64,000 nt of DNA from Desulfonema magnum (lineage in GTDB: Bacteria; Desulfobacterota; Desulfobacteria; Desulfobacterales; 4be13): assembly GCF_017377395.1 (NCBI RefSeq), contig NZ_CP061800.1, positions 5,415,633 through 5,479,632 of the forward strand, given 5' to 3'. Each line of letters starts with the position of its first letter. Position 1 is the first letter of the stretch. The notes under the pieces are model-generated. The model made no database searches. It was not told the origin of the DNA and saw only the letters and a program-made list of their open reading frames with translations. This document shows positions 42,915 to 51,288 of this stretch, piece by piece. The position numbers and the translations under genes were made by a program.

Positions 42915-44570
42915 ATGAATAATATATTTGATTCAAATCAGGATCAGGACTTCTCTTTGGAAAATCTCACCGAGAAGCTTTTGTCTCCGATTGAGATCGT
43001 CGCAAATCAGTTCAGTGCCACGCAAAATTACTATCTTGGCATGACAAAGTATTTAAACGACTTCATAACCCCGTATCTGATTTCTGTAAACTACTTCACG
43101 GGTGTGGAACAGGCCAGACTGCTGACCACTTCACCTTTGGACAGTTTTCAGTCTTATATGGATCTCCTGGGGTTCAATCTTGGTGTTACCACCAGGTTTC
43201 TTAACGGAACCATGAAGGCGGTCAGCGATTATCATAACAGGGAAATGAAAAATGCGGTCATGGCCTGGTTTAACACTGTTCTGAATCAGGAGGGAGAGGA
43301 TATGAAAGCCTTCACGGCCCGGCTTGCGACAGTGGCGGACCGGGTGGCCAATATATATCCTCAGAAAATCATGGATATTGAACCTGAATTCGGGTTTCAC
43401 TTTGAGAACAAGGCCAACGCGATAAAATTTGCCGAGACAGACCGCTTTTTTCTTTATCAGGTGCTTCCCACGGACAAAAGCATTGAAGTGAATGAAAACG
43501 GAAAACCTGTCCTTATTCTTCCGCCGTATGTGCTGGGGGCCAATATTCTGGCGTTTCTGCCTGGTGAAAAAAAGAGTTACACCCATTGTTTTGCAAACAT
43601 GGGAATTCCGACGTATATCAGGGTGCTGAAGGATATCGGCACGACCCCCGCGCTTCAGGTCATGACTGGCGAAGATGATGCGTTGGATACCAAGTTTTTC
43701 TGTGAAAAAATCAAAGCCAGACATGGAAAACCCGTGACACTAAACGGCTACTGTCAGGGCGGATACACCGCGGTGTGTGATGTTCTTTCCGGTGAGTTGG
43801 ACGGGCTGGTGGATGCGTTACTGACCTGTGTTTCTCCCATGGACGGAACCCGCAGCAAAGGGTTGTCCGCTTTTCTTAAAAACCTGCCGCAGCGCTTCAA
43901 TGATTTGGCATATGGAACCAAGACTCTGCCCAATGGCAACAAAGTTGCTGATGGCACCCTCATGGGCTGGGTTTACAAACTCAAAAGCATAGAAAACGAA
44001 GCCCCGCTGGTTGTGTTTTTCCGGGATATGATGATGCTCAGTGCCAGTAACGGCGGCGGTGAGATTAAGGTCAGCAAGACTGCGGCTGCGATTAATTACT
44101 GGCTGGCAAATGAGCGGACCGATCTTCCCCTTGGCATTACCCAGATGAGTTTTGATTCTTACAACATACCGATTACCGAGGACGGAACGCTTCCGGTAAA
44201 GCTTTTTGGCAAAAAGCTTAATTTCAGACGGATAAAGGAAAAAGGCATCCGGTGGCTGATTTGCTATGGAGAAAAAGATGATCTGGTGGAAAAGGAAACC
44301 GCACTGGCCCCGCTGGATTATATTGATGTGGAAATTTCCCCGTTCCCCAAAGGCCATGTTGCCATTGCAACATCCTGGTCCAATCCCAAGTCAGCATACG
44401 CGCTTCATACCAGCTTTGGTGAGGAAAAATACCGGGGGCCGGTACGCTTTCAACTGGACTTGGACAGAGAGTTGTCTGAAAAGGAAAATCTGGTCAGGAC
44501 GTCTTCCAAAGTTCAGGAATCGGTCAAAGATTTATCTGAGTTCAAGACAAAAAAACAGGCCAACGTATAA
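42915..44570 (+). CDS. PhaC-like alpha/beta hydrolase (polyhydroxyalkanoate synthase superfamily)
   Basis: A 551-residue protein. The catalytic triad of PHA synthases can be read: nucleophile Cys in LNGYCQGGYTAVCDVL (G-x-C-x-G-G lipase-like box), Asp in ICYGEKDDLVEKE and His in FPKGHVAIATSW. The conserved PVLILPPYVLGANILAFLPG precedes them. The helical N-terminal ~180 residues are longer than the minimal fold. Many PhaC enzymes polymerise hydroxyacyl-CoA; relatives of this divergent type in anaerobes have no proven product, and no PhaE, PhaR, phasin or phaAB is nearby. A hydrolase or acyltransferase role is equally possible. ATG 42915 has CGGAGGGT upstream. Confidence 0.78.
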   Translation: MNNIFDSNQDQDFSLENLTEKLLSPIEIVANQFSATQNYYLGMTKYLNDFITPYLISVNYFTGVEQARLLTTSPLDSFQSYMDLLGFNLGVTTRFLNGTMKAVSDYHNREMKNAVMAWFNTVLNQEGEDMKAFTARLATVADRVANIYPQKIMDIEPEFGFHFENKANAIKFAETDRFFLYQVLPTDKSIEVNENGKPVLILPPYVLGANILAFLPGEKKSYTHCFANMGIPTYIRVLKDIGTTPALQVMTGEDDALDTKFFCEKIKARHGKPVTLNGYCQGGYTAVCDVLSGELDGLVDALLTCVSPMDGTRSKGLSAFLKNLPQRFNDLAYGTKTLPNGNKVADGTLMGWVYKLKSIENEAPLVVFFRDMMMLSASNGGGEIKVSKTAAAINYWLANERTDLPLGITQMSFDSYNIPITEDGTLPVKLFGKKLNFRRIKEKGIRWLICYGEKDDLVEKETALAPLDYIDVEISPFPKGHVAIATSWSNPKSAYALHTSFGEEKYRGPVRFQLDLDRELSEKENLVRTSSKVQESVKDLSEFKTKKQANV

Positions 44571-44602
44571 AATAAACCAGTTTTGCAAAGCGGGCGCTTT
44601 CC

Positions 44603-44662
44603 GGAGTGCAAAAATTTTATTTTTGCAGTTTGCGAAAATTGCATTTTCGCACTCCGGAGCCG
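44603..44662. terminator. REP-like hairpin between convergent genes
   Basis: TTCCGGAGTGCAAAAATTTT and GAAAATTGCATTTTCGCACTCCGG form a long imperfect stem 30 bp after the PhaC-like stop and 17 bp before the convergent beta-barrel gene stop. Likely serves as a bidirectional terminator; it belongs to the GGAGTGC repeat family. Confidence 0.55.
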
Positions 44663-44678
44663 CTTTAACCTCCGTCTT

Positions 44679-45986
44679 TTAGAAAAACCAGGTCAGCCAA
44701 AGAAAAACACTGTTCGGAGGCTTTTCAAGGAAATCTGTGTACGGCATCCTGAATCCTCCGAATTCCGTATCTTTTCCCCCATAATACACATTTGCCCCCA
44801 AAATGCCCTGAATATCCTGGGTGATATCCCACACTGCCCGGGGCTGAAGCACGCCGGAAGGGTCGGAAAGGTTAGTGAGCAGCGTCAGATAGGTGTTAAA
44901 CAGCGGGTGTAATTCCAGATGAATCTCACCGGCCAAGTAAGTTTTGCCCAAAGTAAACATTTCCCCCCGCGCCAGTCGCGGAAGAATATCCAAATCAGTC
45001 ATGGCCTCGGCATACTCATCCTGTCCCAGGCCATTATAATAAAATTCAATCAGGCCGTAAAAATTCTTTTCCCACCAGACCCAGGAATAATCCATATTTG
45101 CCACAAGAGAGATAAAGCTGTCCGTGCCGCTTTCCGCATTCAGAAATGTCCATGTGGCATCCATACGCCACGCGGCATTTCCCATATATCCTGTGCTGCC
45201 AATTCCCCCGATGTAATCTTTGTAATGTCTGGCGACCATGACATCAAATTCAGTGGTTCCCGCGGCAAAATGCAGTTTTCCTGCCAAAGAAGAACTGTCC
45301 CATTCCACATCATGACTCAGCATATCCCGCCTCGGGACATAAAGAAACTGAAACTCCCCTGTTTCTTTGATGGAAAGCTGCCCTGTGAGCATGTCATCCC
45401 CGATTTTGTAATCCCGTTCAATATCTGTGGGCGAAAACGGGTTAAACAAATCCATGGGATTAAACAACATACCATTTCCCCACGTCAGGGCCTGGCGGCC
45501 GATACAGACCGTTCCCCATTTTGGCTGCAACGTCAGCGAAAGCCGGTCTAGGCGATGATAGAAAATATAATCATCATCCTCATCAATGGTTTTGGTCAAA
45601 TCCATGAGTCGAAGATCGTCATTCGGATTCCCCCCCAGATTATTCTTGAAAAAATCAGGAGAAAGCCGCTCCAAAAATTTCTTGCTTTGCCAGGTGTCTC
45701 CGCCTGAAAGAATTGCTTCATAATGGGTTTCAAAAAATCCCCAGTCCGCGAAGAACGCCTTGGTCTTCAGCCGAAATTCACCAGAGCTGTCATAATAAGG
45801 CCCCGTGTCCGCAAGCTGGAAAACAGATTCATCATCCGGCCATGACACAGCTCCGCGGGCGCGGACATGCCCGCCCCATTCAGACTCAGACCACGCCAAT
45901 GCCGTATTCAGGGTGATCAGTGTCAAAAGAACTATGGTAATTGATAATTGATTATTGATTATTCTGTTTCCAGCCTTCATTTTCAA
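44679..45986 (-). CDS. Outer-membrane beta-barrel protein linked to an ABC exporter
   Basis: A 435-residue protein with an N-terminal signal peptide (ITIVLLTLITLNTALAWSES) followed by alternating beta-strand-like sequence and a C-terminal aromatic end (SVFLWLTWFF), as expected of an outer-membrane barrel. It has the motif GTVCIGRQALTWGNGMLFNP, seen in porin-like DUF1302-type proteins. It is the third gene of an operon after a FtsX-type permease and a LolD/MacB-type ATPase (gap 17 bp), suggesting that the three move a substrate to or organise the outer membrane. The first 15 codons derive from AATTGATAATTGATTATTG simple sequence, so the true start may be a few codons in. Confidence 0.75.
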   Translation of the reverse strand: MKMKAGNRIINNQLSITIVLLTLITLNTALAWSESEWGGHVRARGAVSWPDDESVFQLADTGPYYDSSGEFRLKTKAFFADWGFFETHYEAILSGGDTWQSKKFLERLSPDFFKNNLGGNPNDDLRLMDLTKTIDEDDDYIFYHRLDRLSLTLQPKWGTVCIGRQALTWGNGMLFNPMDLFNPFSPTDIERDYKIGDDMLTGQLSIKETGEFQFLYVPRRDMLSHDVEWDSSSLAGKLHFAAGTTEFDVMVARHYKDYIGGIGSTGYMGNAAWRMDATWTFLNAESGTDSFISLVANMDYSWVWWEKNFYGLIEFYYNGLGQDEYAEAMTDLDILPRLARGEMFTLGKTYLAGEIHLELHPLFNTYLTLLTNLSDPSGVLQPRAVWDITQDIQGILGANVYYGGKDTEFGGFRMPYTDFLEKPPNSVFLWLTWFF

Positions 45987-46003
45987 TTCTCAATTCTCCA
46001 TTT

Positions 46004-46693
46004 TCAATTTTCTTTGACCACATCATCTGCCACTTGGCCATCTCTGATATGAACCAGCCTGCGGGCATGGTCCATGACCATTTTATCATGTGTGGAAAAG
46101 ATAAAAGTGACGCTTTTTTTCTGATTCATTTCTCTCATCATTTCCAATAATCCTTTTCCGGTTTCAGAATCAAGATTTGCCGTAGGCTCATCCGCGAGTA
46201 CAATGGACGGGTTGGACACAATGGCCCTGGCAACTGCCACCCGCTGCTGCTGTCCCCCGGAAAGCTCGGCCGGCCGTCTGTCATATTTACCGCCCAGACC
46301 CACATCATCCAGTATGGTTATGGCCCGTTCCCGCCGTTCTTTTGTCGGCACGCCCTGTAAGAGCATGACATATTCGACATTCTCCACTGCGGACAGCACC
46401 GGAATAAGGTTATACGACTGAAAGATAAACCCGATTTTGTGCAGTCTCAGATTTGCCAACTCTGACTGATTCATTTTATCAAACGCTTTTCCATCCACGA
46501 CCACGCTGCCGGAATCTGCCGTGTCCAGCCCGCCCATGATATTCAGCATGGTGGTCTTTCCCGAACCGGAAGGCCCGGCCAAAGCCACAAACTCTCTTTT
46601 TTTTATGGACAGGCTCACGCGCCTGAGCGCATGAACATCAACATTGCCTTGGTGGTAAATTTTTTTGATGTCAGTAAGTTCAACAATATTCAT
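46004..46693 (-). CDS. ABC transporter ATP-binding protein (LolD/MacB type)
   Basis: A 229-residue ATPase. Walker A AGPSGSGKTTMLNIMGG (about residues 39-55), Q-loop FIFQSYNLIPVLSAVENVEY, signature LSGGQQQRVAVARAI, Walker B IVLADEPTANLDSETG and the H-loop FIFSTHDKMVMDH are all intact. The YNLIPVLSA form is characteristic of the lipoprotein-exporter and MacB class that works with FtsX-type permeases. It lies 45 bp after the permease gene on the same strand. Confidence 0.95.
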   Translation of the reverse strand: MNIVELTDIKKIYHQGNVDVHALRRVSLSIKKREFVALAGPSGSGKTTMLNIMGGLDTADSGSVVVDGKAFDKMNQSELANLRLHKIGFIFQSYNLIPVLSAVENVEYVMLLQGVPTKERRERAITILDDVGLGGKYDRRPAELSGGQQQRVAVARAIVSNPSIVLADEPTANLDSETGKGLLEMMREMNQKKSVTFIFSTHDKMVMDHARRLVHIRDGQVADDVVKEN

Positions 46694-46738
46694 ATGATTT
46701 CTCCCTCACAAATCATCATCTGACAGATGACAACTGAA

Positions 46739-47962
46739 TCAGGTGTGCGCCATAGCCTCCACCGGTGTTATTTTAGCGGCTTTGGCTGCCGGATAAATAC
46801 TGATCAGAATGCCCAGGATGAATACCACGAGATTCGCCATGAGAATATCTTTGGCCTGAATCACAGGGTAAATTATTCGGGAAATGCCTGCAAATTCTGC
46901 TCCGGCTGCAAGAGAGGAAAGATCAATGCCTGTGCCGGACAATGCCAGAACAGTCAGAAAGGACAGGGCGTTTCCAATAGCCATGCCCATAATCAAAAGA
47001 AAAAACGATTCTGTGAGAACCTCTCTGATAATCCACCACGGCTTCATGCCCAGGGCCTTGAGAACGCCGAACTCCCGCATTCGTTCAAATACGGCCATCA
47101 GCATGGTGTTGACAATGCCGAAGCCCATTGCAATGAATACGACCAGATACCACAGGAACATAAATCCGTCATAGATATCCAGGTATGCCGTGATGATGGG
47201 CAGCAATTCCCCCCAAGTGTGAACTTCGTATTCAGAGGGCAGCGCAGCTTTCAGTTCAGCAGCGACTTGGGTGACATCCGCCCCCTTCGGAAGAACAAGG
47301 GAGACTTCGGAAATCCCTTTTTTCAGTCCGAGCATATGCTGTGCCGAAGCCATGGTCACAAAGACAAACTGCTTTTCCGTGGCCTCCATTTCCGCTCTGA
47401 ATACCCCGATGATACGAAACGCCCGGGAAGCGATCTCCTTTCCAGCATCCTGGGACATGAGAACCAGCTTATGCCCTAATTTGGTTTCGAACTTGTCTAT
47501 TAATGCCTTGCCCACTATAATTCCGTTTTTATCATCGGGCCTGAGATAACGCCCCTCACGAATGGCTTTGTCACCGATAAACGAAACATTTGACTCCTGG
47601 TCAGGATCAATTCCTGCCAGAATGATGCCGCTCGAGTGTCGGGCATTACTGGCAATGGCATTGACCCGAACTCTGGATGTCCATTGCGCTCCGGGCGGAA
47701 GGGTCTTTCTGAGGGCGGTTTCCACTTCATCAGGCGCGATCATGCTGTTTTCAATGACCGGATCATTTCGATAGCCCTTATGATGAACCTGAATCTCTCC
47801 GGTCAGAGTGGCAATGGAATTGCGGATCATGCCATCCATCATCCCCCGGCTCAGGGCACCCATAAAAATCATGGTCCACATTCCGATAATAATGGCGATC
47901 ATAATAACGGTTGTCCGTCTGGGGTTCCGCCAGATGTTCCGCCAGGCTAATTGAAAATACAT
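46739..47962 (-). CDS. ABC transporter permease (FtsX/LolCE/MacB type)
   Basis: A 407-residue inner-membrane protein with the FtsX layout: an N-terminal helix (WRNIWRNPRRTTVIMIAIII), a ~230-residue periplasmic MacB-PCD-like domain, then three helices (FMFLWYLVVFIAMGFGIVN, REVLTESFFLLIMGMAIGN, LVVFILGILISIYPAAKAAK). The ERMREFGVLKALGMKPW segment contacts the ATPase. It is first in the operon with the LolD-type ATPase and the barrel protein. The family extracts lipoproteins or exports peptides and antibiotics; no LolA is present here. Confidence 0.93.
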   Translation of the reverse strand: MYFQLAWRNIWRNPRRTTVIMIAIIIGMWTMIFMGALSRGMMDGMIRNSIATLTGEIQVHHKGYRNDPVIENSMIAPDEVETALRKTLPPGAQWTSRVRVNAIASNARHSSGIILAGIDPDQESNVSFIGDKAIREGRYLRPDDKNGIIVGKALIDKFETKLGHKLVLMSQDAGKEIASRAFRIIGVFRAEMEATEKQFVFVTMASAQHMLGLKKGISEVSLVLPKGADVTQVAAELKAALPSEYEVHTWGELLPIITAYLDIYDGFMFLWYLVVFIAMGFGIVNTMLMAVFERMREFGVLKALGMKPWWIIREVLTESFFLLIMGMAIGNALSFLTVLALSGTGIDLSSLAAGAEFAGISRIIYPVIQAKDILMANLVVFILGILISIYPAAKAAKITPVEAMAHT

Positions 47963-48111
47963 ATCGGCAACCTTTCGTAATTGGACATCTTTCTGAAAAC
48001 ATACTTAAATCACTTCAAAATATTTTTTATAAAAAGGAATATTTGGAAAAATAAGTTTGCCATCTTTGCTTTGTTCTGTCAAGCTTCAGATAGGAGCATC
48101 ATGAATTTATC

Positions 48112-48160
48112 CGGAGTGCGAAAATTTTATTTTCGCAAAACGCAAAAATAAAATTTTTGC
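48112..48160. repeat. GGAGTGCGAAAATTTTATTTTCGC repeat
   Basis: TCCGGAGTGCGAAAATTTTA and AAAATAAAATTTTTGC form an A/T-rich hairpin of the same family as 10791-10852 and 44603-44662. The MITE at 48161 begins at its end. Confidence 0.65.
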
Positions 48161-48339
48161 TGATTATAACGGATTTAGGGAAGGACTGACTAAGCCCTGT
48201 AAGGGCGGCATATTTGTAGCAGCAGGTTTGCAGCCCCCCCCGCCAAGCCCTGTAGGGGCGGCATATTCGCAGCACGATTTGCTACAAATATGTCGCCCCC
48301 ACAGGGCGTTACCGGCATCTTCTAACTCCGTTATAATCA
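48161..48339. mobile_element. 179-bp MITE sharing ends with the 16674-17774 IS
   Basis: TGATTATAACGGATTTAGGG at the left and CTCCGTTATAATCA at the right match the ends of the 1.1-kb IS. The interior contains two GGGCGGCATATT(T/C)G(T/C)AGCA units and ends in GGGGCGACATATTTGTAGC in inverted orientation, also seen near 19285 and 58188. It lies 50 bp upstream of manC. Confidence 0.8.
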
Positions 48340-48388
48340 AAATTTTTGCACTTCGGATTTTAAATTTCAATTTACAGAGGAGGACAAA

Positions 48389-49819
48389 ATGATATATCCG
48401 GTTATTCTTGCCGGTGGTTCCGGCACAAGGCTCTGGCCGCTTTCTCGTGAACTGTATCCCAAACAATTGTTAGACCTTGTTGGCGATCATACCATGTTGC
48501 AAAGCACGGTTCTGCGTCTCAAAGATTTTAAAGGAATGAGTGATCCCATTGTTATATGCAATGAAAACCACAGATTTATGATTGCAGAGCAGTTTCGTAA
48601 CATCAGCATCAGCCACGCATCCATTATTCTTGAACCCGTAGGCAGAAACACAGCGCCGGCCGTGGCCGTGGCTGCTTTGCAGGCAACATCCCGGGGAGAT
48701 GATCCTTTGCTTCTGGTGCTGCCTGCCGACCATTTTATAAAAGATGTTTCCGGACTTCATAATGCGTTGCACACCGGGGTATATTTTGCCCGAAAAGGGC
48801 GTCTCATCACCTTTGGCATTGTACCCGAAGCTCCGGAAACTGGCTACGGATATATCAGAAAAGGGAAAAAGCTGGCAAATTCCGATGGAAAGCCGCCTGA
48901 GAGGGAGTCCTTGGAAGCTGTTGCCATTGATGAATTTGTGGAAAAACCGGATCTGAAGACAGCCATTGAATATGTGAATTCCGAAAATTACTGCTGGAAC
49001 AGCGGGATGTTCATGTTCAGAGCCTCGGCTGTGCTGGAGGAGATGAACACATATGTCCCTGAAATCGTAAAAGCCTGTGAAAACGCGGTTCTCAAGGGAA
49101 AAGAAGACCTGGATTTCTTCCGTCTTGATGAACAGTCTTTTGAAGCCTGCCCCGGTGATTCCATTGACTATGCGGTCATGGAAAAGACAAAAAACGGGGC
49201 CATGGTCCCCATGCAGGCCGGGTGGAATGACCTGGGGTCATGGGAGGCGTTATGGCAGGTGGGAGAAAAAGATGAACATGAGAACGTCATTCACGGAGAT
49301 GTGCTGATCCATGATGTGAAAAATTCTTTTCTCCACGCCAGCACCCGGCTGTTGGCGGCTGTGGGACTTGAAGATCATATTGTGGTTGAGACTTCCGATG
49401 CAGTGCTTATTTCACCGAGAAACAAGGTTCAGGATATAAAAAGCCTTGTCAACATATTAAAAGCCGGTCAGAGAGAAGAGGCCCTTTCTCATAAAAAAGT
49501 GTATCGGCCCTGGGGGTCATCCGAGACCATTGTTGTTTCAGATCGTTTTCAGGTAAAACGGGTGATCATCAAACCCGGGGCAAAACTTGCCCTTCAGAAG
49601 CATTTTAACAGAGCAGAACACTGGATTGTATTACGAGGCACTGCCCTGGTGAGGAAAGAAGATGAGGAGTTTCTGTTAAAAGAGGATAACTCGACCTACA
49701 TTCCCTTAGGCGTAGCGCATCGACTGGAAAATCCCGGGAAAATTCCCCTGGAACTGATAGAGGTTCGCTCGGGCAGTTACCTGGGAGAAGATGATATTGT
49801 TCGTTTTGAAGATGCTTAG
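48389..49819 (+). CDS. manC: Mannose-1-phosphate guanylyltransferase / mannose-6-phosphate isomerase
   Basis: A 476-residue bifunctional enzyme. The N-terminal nucleotidyltransferase domain makes GDP-mannose from mannose-1-phosphate and GTP: VILAGGSGTRLWPLSRELYP, the metal loop LVLPADHFI, FVEKPDLKTA, and NYCWNSGMFMFRA. The C-terminal cupin isomerase domain has VYRPWGSSETIVVSDRFQVK, LALQKHFNRAEHWIVLRGTA and IPLGVAHRLENPG with the metal-binding His and Glu. Length and order are standard for ManC/AlgA/XanB. GDP-mannose feeds surface polysaccharide. ATG 48389 has AGAGGAGG upstream. Confidence 0.97.
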   Translation: MIYPVILAGGSGTRLWPLSRELYPKQLLDLVGDHTMLQSTVLRLKDFKGMSDPIVICNENHRFMIAEQFRNISISHASIILEPVGRNTAPAVAVAALQATSRGDDPLLLVLPADHFIKDVSGLHNALHTGVYFARKGRLITFGIVPEAPETGYGYIRKGKKLANSDGKPPERESLEAVAIDEFVEKPDLKTAIEYVNSENYCWNSGMFMFRASAVLEEMNTYVPEIVKACENAVLKGKEDLDFFRLDEQSFEACPGDSIDYAVMEKTKNGAMVPMQAGWNDLGSWEALWQVGEKDEHENVIHGDVLIHDVKNSFLHASTRLLAAVGLEDHIVVETSDAVLISPRNKVQDIKSLVNILKAGQREEALSHKKVYRPWGSSETIVVSDRFQVKRVIIKPGAKLALQKHFNRAEHWIVLRGTALVRKEDEEFLLKEDNSTYIPLGVAHRLENPGKIPLELIEVRSGSYLGEDDIVRFEDA

Positions 49820-49936
49820 AGAAGCCAGACATCTGTCTGCAATAAAGGTATCCGGCTTACCTTTACATTCTAAGCGGGCACATGGAATCAGATATGGAGA
49901 CCGGTATGAAACAGGATTTTGAATTCTGAAATTTTG

Positions 49937-49990
49937 TCAGTGGTCACTTGTTTGCAGTTTATCCCAACGGACAGCAGACAACTGGCCACT
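49937..49990. repeat. GTCAGTGG...CCACTGAC inverted repeat
   Basis: GTCAGTGGTCACTTGT and ACAACTGGCCACTGAC flank a short loop. It is the only notable element between manC and the pseudogene at 50009. Confidence 0.55.
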
Positions 49991-50008
49991 GACAAAGCAG
50001 GGGAGGTT

Positions 50009-50341
50009 ATGAAATTCCCTTTGGAATGTGTGATTTTTGTGATATTATCACAGGAGGATATTTTTACTTAGACCGCACTGATCAGATTCCGCTGATTGAA
50101 GAGGCCAGGCGTGGATGCTTTGGAAGATGTGATCCGGGAAGAACGAAACAGATTAAGCCTGGCAATATCGGAGGATGAATGGGATTTGCTCCGAGCACTG
50201 ACAAAAAACAAAAAGATTCACAAATACGAAAACTATCATTCCTTGTTGCGGAATCTTTTTGTTCTTGAATACAAGGATGACGATGGTTCATGGTTTGACG
50301 TGAATCCTGTTCTGGCAGAGGCCAAAGAATTAGATCGTTGA
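50009..50341 (+). pseudogene. Small frameshifted gene, family not recognised
   Basis: GGGGAGG precedes ATG 50009. The reading frame must shift twice to give a continuous product: MKFPLE, then CDFCDIITGGYFYLDRTDQI and PLIEEARR, then (from about 50100) GVDALEDVIREERNRLSLAI, SEDEWDLLRALTKNKKIHKY and ENYHSLLRNLFVLEYKDDDG to a stop at 50341. The last part is a well-formed helical then beta segment with codon use like real genes. It could be the C-terminal part of an AAA-type ATPase, but I cannot name the family. Confidence 0.5.
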
Positions 50342-50433
50342 TTGCGCTTCGCTCCCGGATCGCTTGGGATTGGTAAATCCGCAGGGCTTTCGGAACTCAA
50401 GTTTCAAGTTTCAAATTTACAGAGGAGGGTAAA

Positions 50434-51183
50434 ATGACAAACATCAATGCGGAAATAGCGGAAAGTTTGTTTGAGGAGGACGAGGATGAGGAGCTTTCAA
50501 GAAGCATCGCATCCCTGCCCACCGAGGACGACCTGCCGTGTGATGACGGAGTGCCAATGGAAACACCAAGACACAGGGATCAGATGATCCTGCTTATTGA
50601 ATCGCTGAAGGCTTACTGGGGAGAGGACAAAAGATATTATGTGGGCGGAAACATGTTTCTGCACTACGAACTGTCAGGGAGCAAAAAGTTCAGAGGCCCG
50701 GATGTCTTTCTTGTCATGGATGTGGAAAACAGGGAAAGGAAGTCCTGGGTAGTCTGGCAGGAGGGGATGCGCTTTCCCGATGTGATTATCGAGCTGCTGT
50801 CCGACAGCACGAGAACAACTGACAAAACAGTGAAAAAGGAACTTTACAGCCGGATTTTCAGAACACCCGAATATTACATTTACGATCCCTTCAGTCAGGA
50901 GTTTGAGGGGTTCTGGCTGAAGAAAAGCACCTATGAGAGCGTGCAGCCGGACAAAGAGAAGAGAATCTATTCGTCCGAAGCTGGTCTTTATCTTGTCATA
51001 AAGGATGACTGGCTGAGATGGATGACACCGGACGGGCATGTCTTGCCCACACATCTTGAGCTATACAGGCATTCGGAGCAGAAGCTTGAAAGTGCGGAGC
51101 AGAAAATTTACGAGGAGAGGCAAAGAGCCGAAGACGCTGAAAAGCTTCTGGAGAAATATCGCCGTCGTTACGGTGAATTATAA
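50434..51183 (+). CDS. Uma2 family endonuclease
   Basis: A 249-residue protein of the Uma2/DUF820 restriction-endonuclease-like group. The PD-(D/E)XK core is visible: YYVGGNMFLHYELSGSKKFR, GPDVFLVMDV (Asp), FPDVIIELLSDSTRTTDKTV (Glu), then KKELYSRIFRTPEYYIYDPF. A charged coiled-coil tail follows (RHSEQKLESAEQKIYEERQR), typical of the longer members. These proteins are numerous in cyanobacteria and filamentous Desulfobacterota; their role is unknown. Strong AGAGGAGGG before ATG 50434. Unlike the copy at 33640, this one is complete. Confidence 0.9.
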   Translation: MTNINAEIAESLFEEDEDEELSRSIASLPTEDDLPCDDGVPMETPRHRDQMILLIESLKAYWGEDKRYYVGGNMFLHYELSGSKKFRGPDVFLVMDVENRERKSWVVWQEGMRFPDVIIELLSDSTRTTDKTVKKELYSRIFRTPEYYIYDPFSQEFEGFWLKKSTYESVQPDKEKRIYSSEAGLYLVIKDDWLRWMTPDGHVLPTHLELYRHSEQKLESAEQKIYEERQRAEDAEKLLEKYRRRYGEL

Positions 51184-51188
51184 GCATA

Positions 51189-51264
51189 ATGGCATGTCGG
51201 AGACATGCTCTTATCTGAAATTCGAGAGACACATCCGGAGGGCACGTCACCGACGTGCCCCTAC
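51189..51264. repeat. Two small hairpins (GCATGTCGGAGACATGC; GGGCACGTCACCGACGTGCCC)
   Basis: Adjacent perfect hairpins of the ACGTC...GACGT type, 8-80 bp after the Uma2 stop. They may terminate Uma2 transcription ahead of the nSTAND gene. Confidence 0.6.
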
Positions 51265-51288
51265 TATCCGAAATTAAGGAATCAAAGT

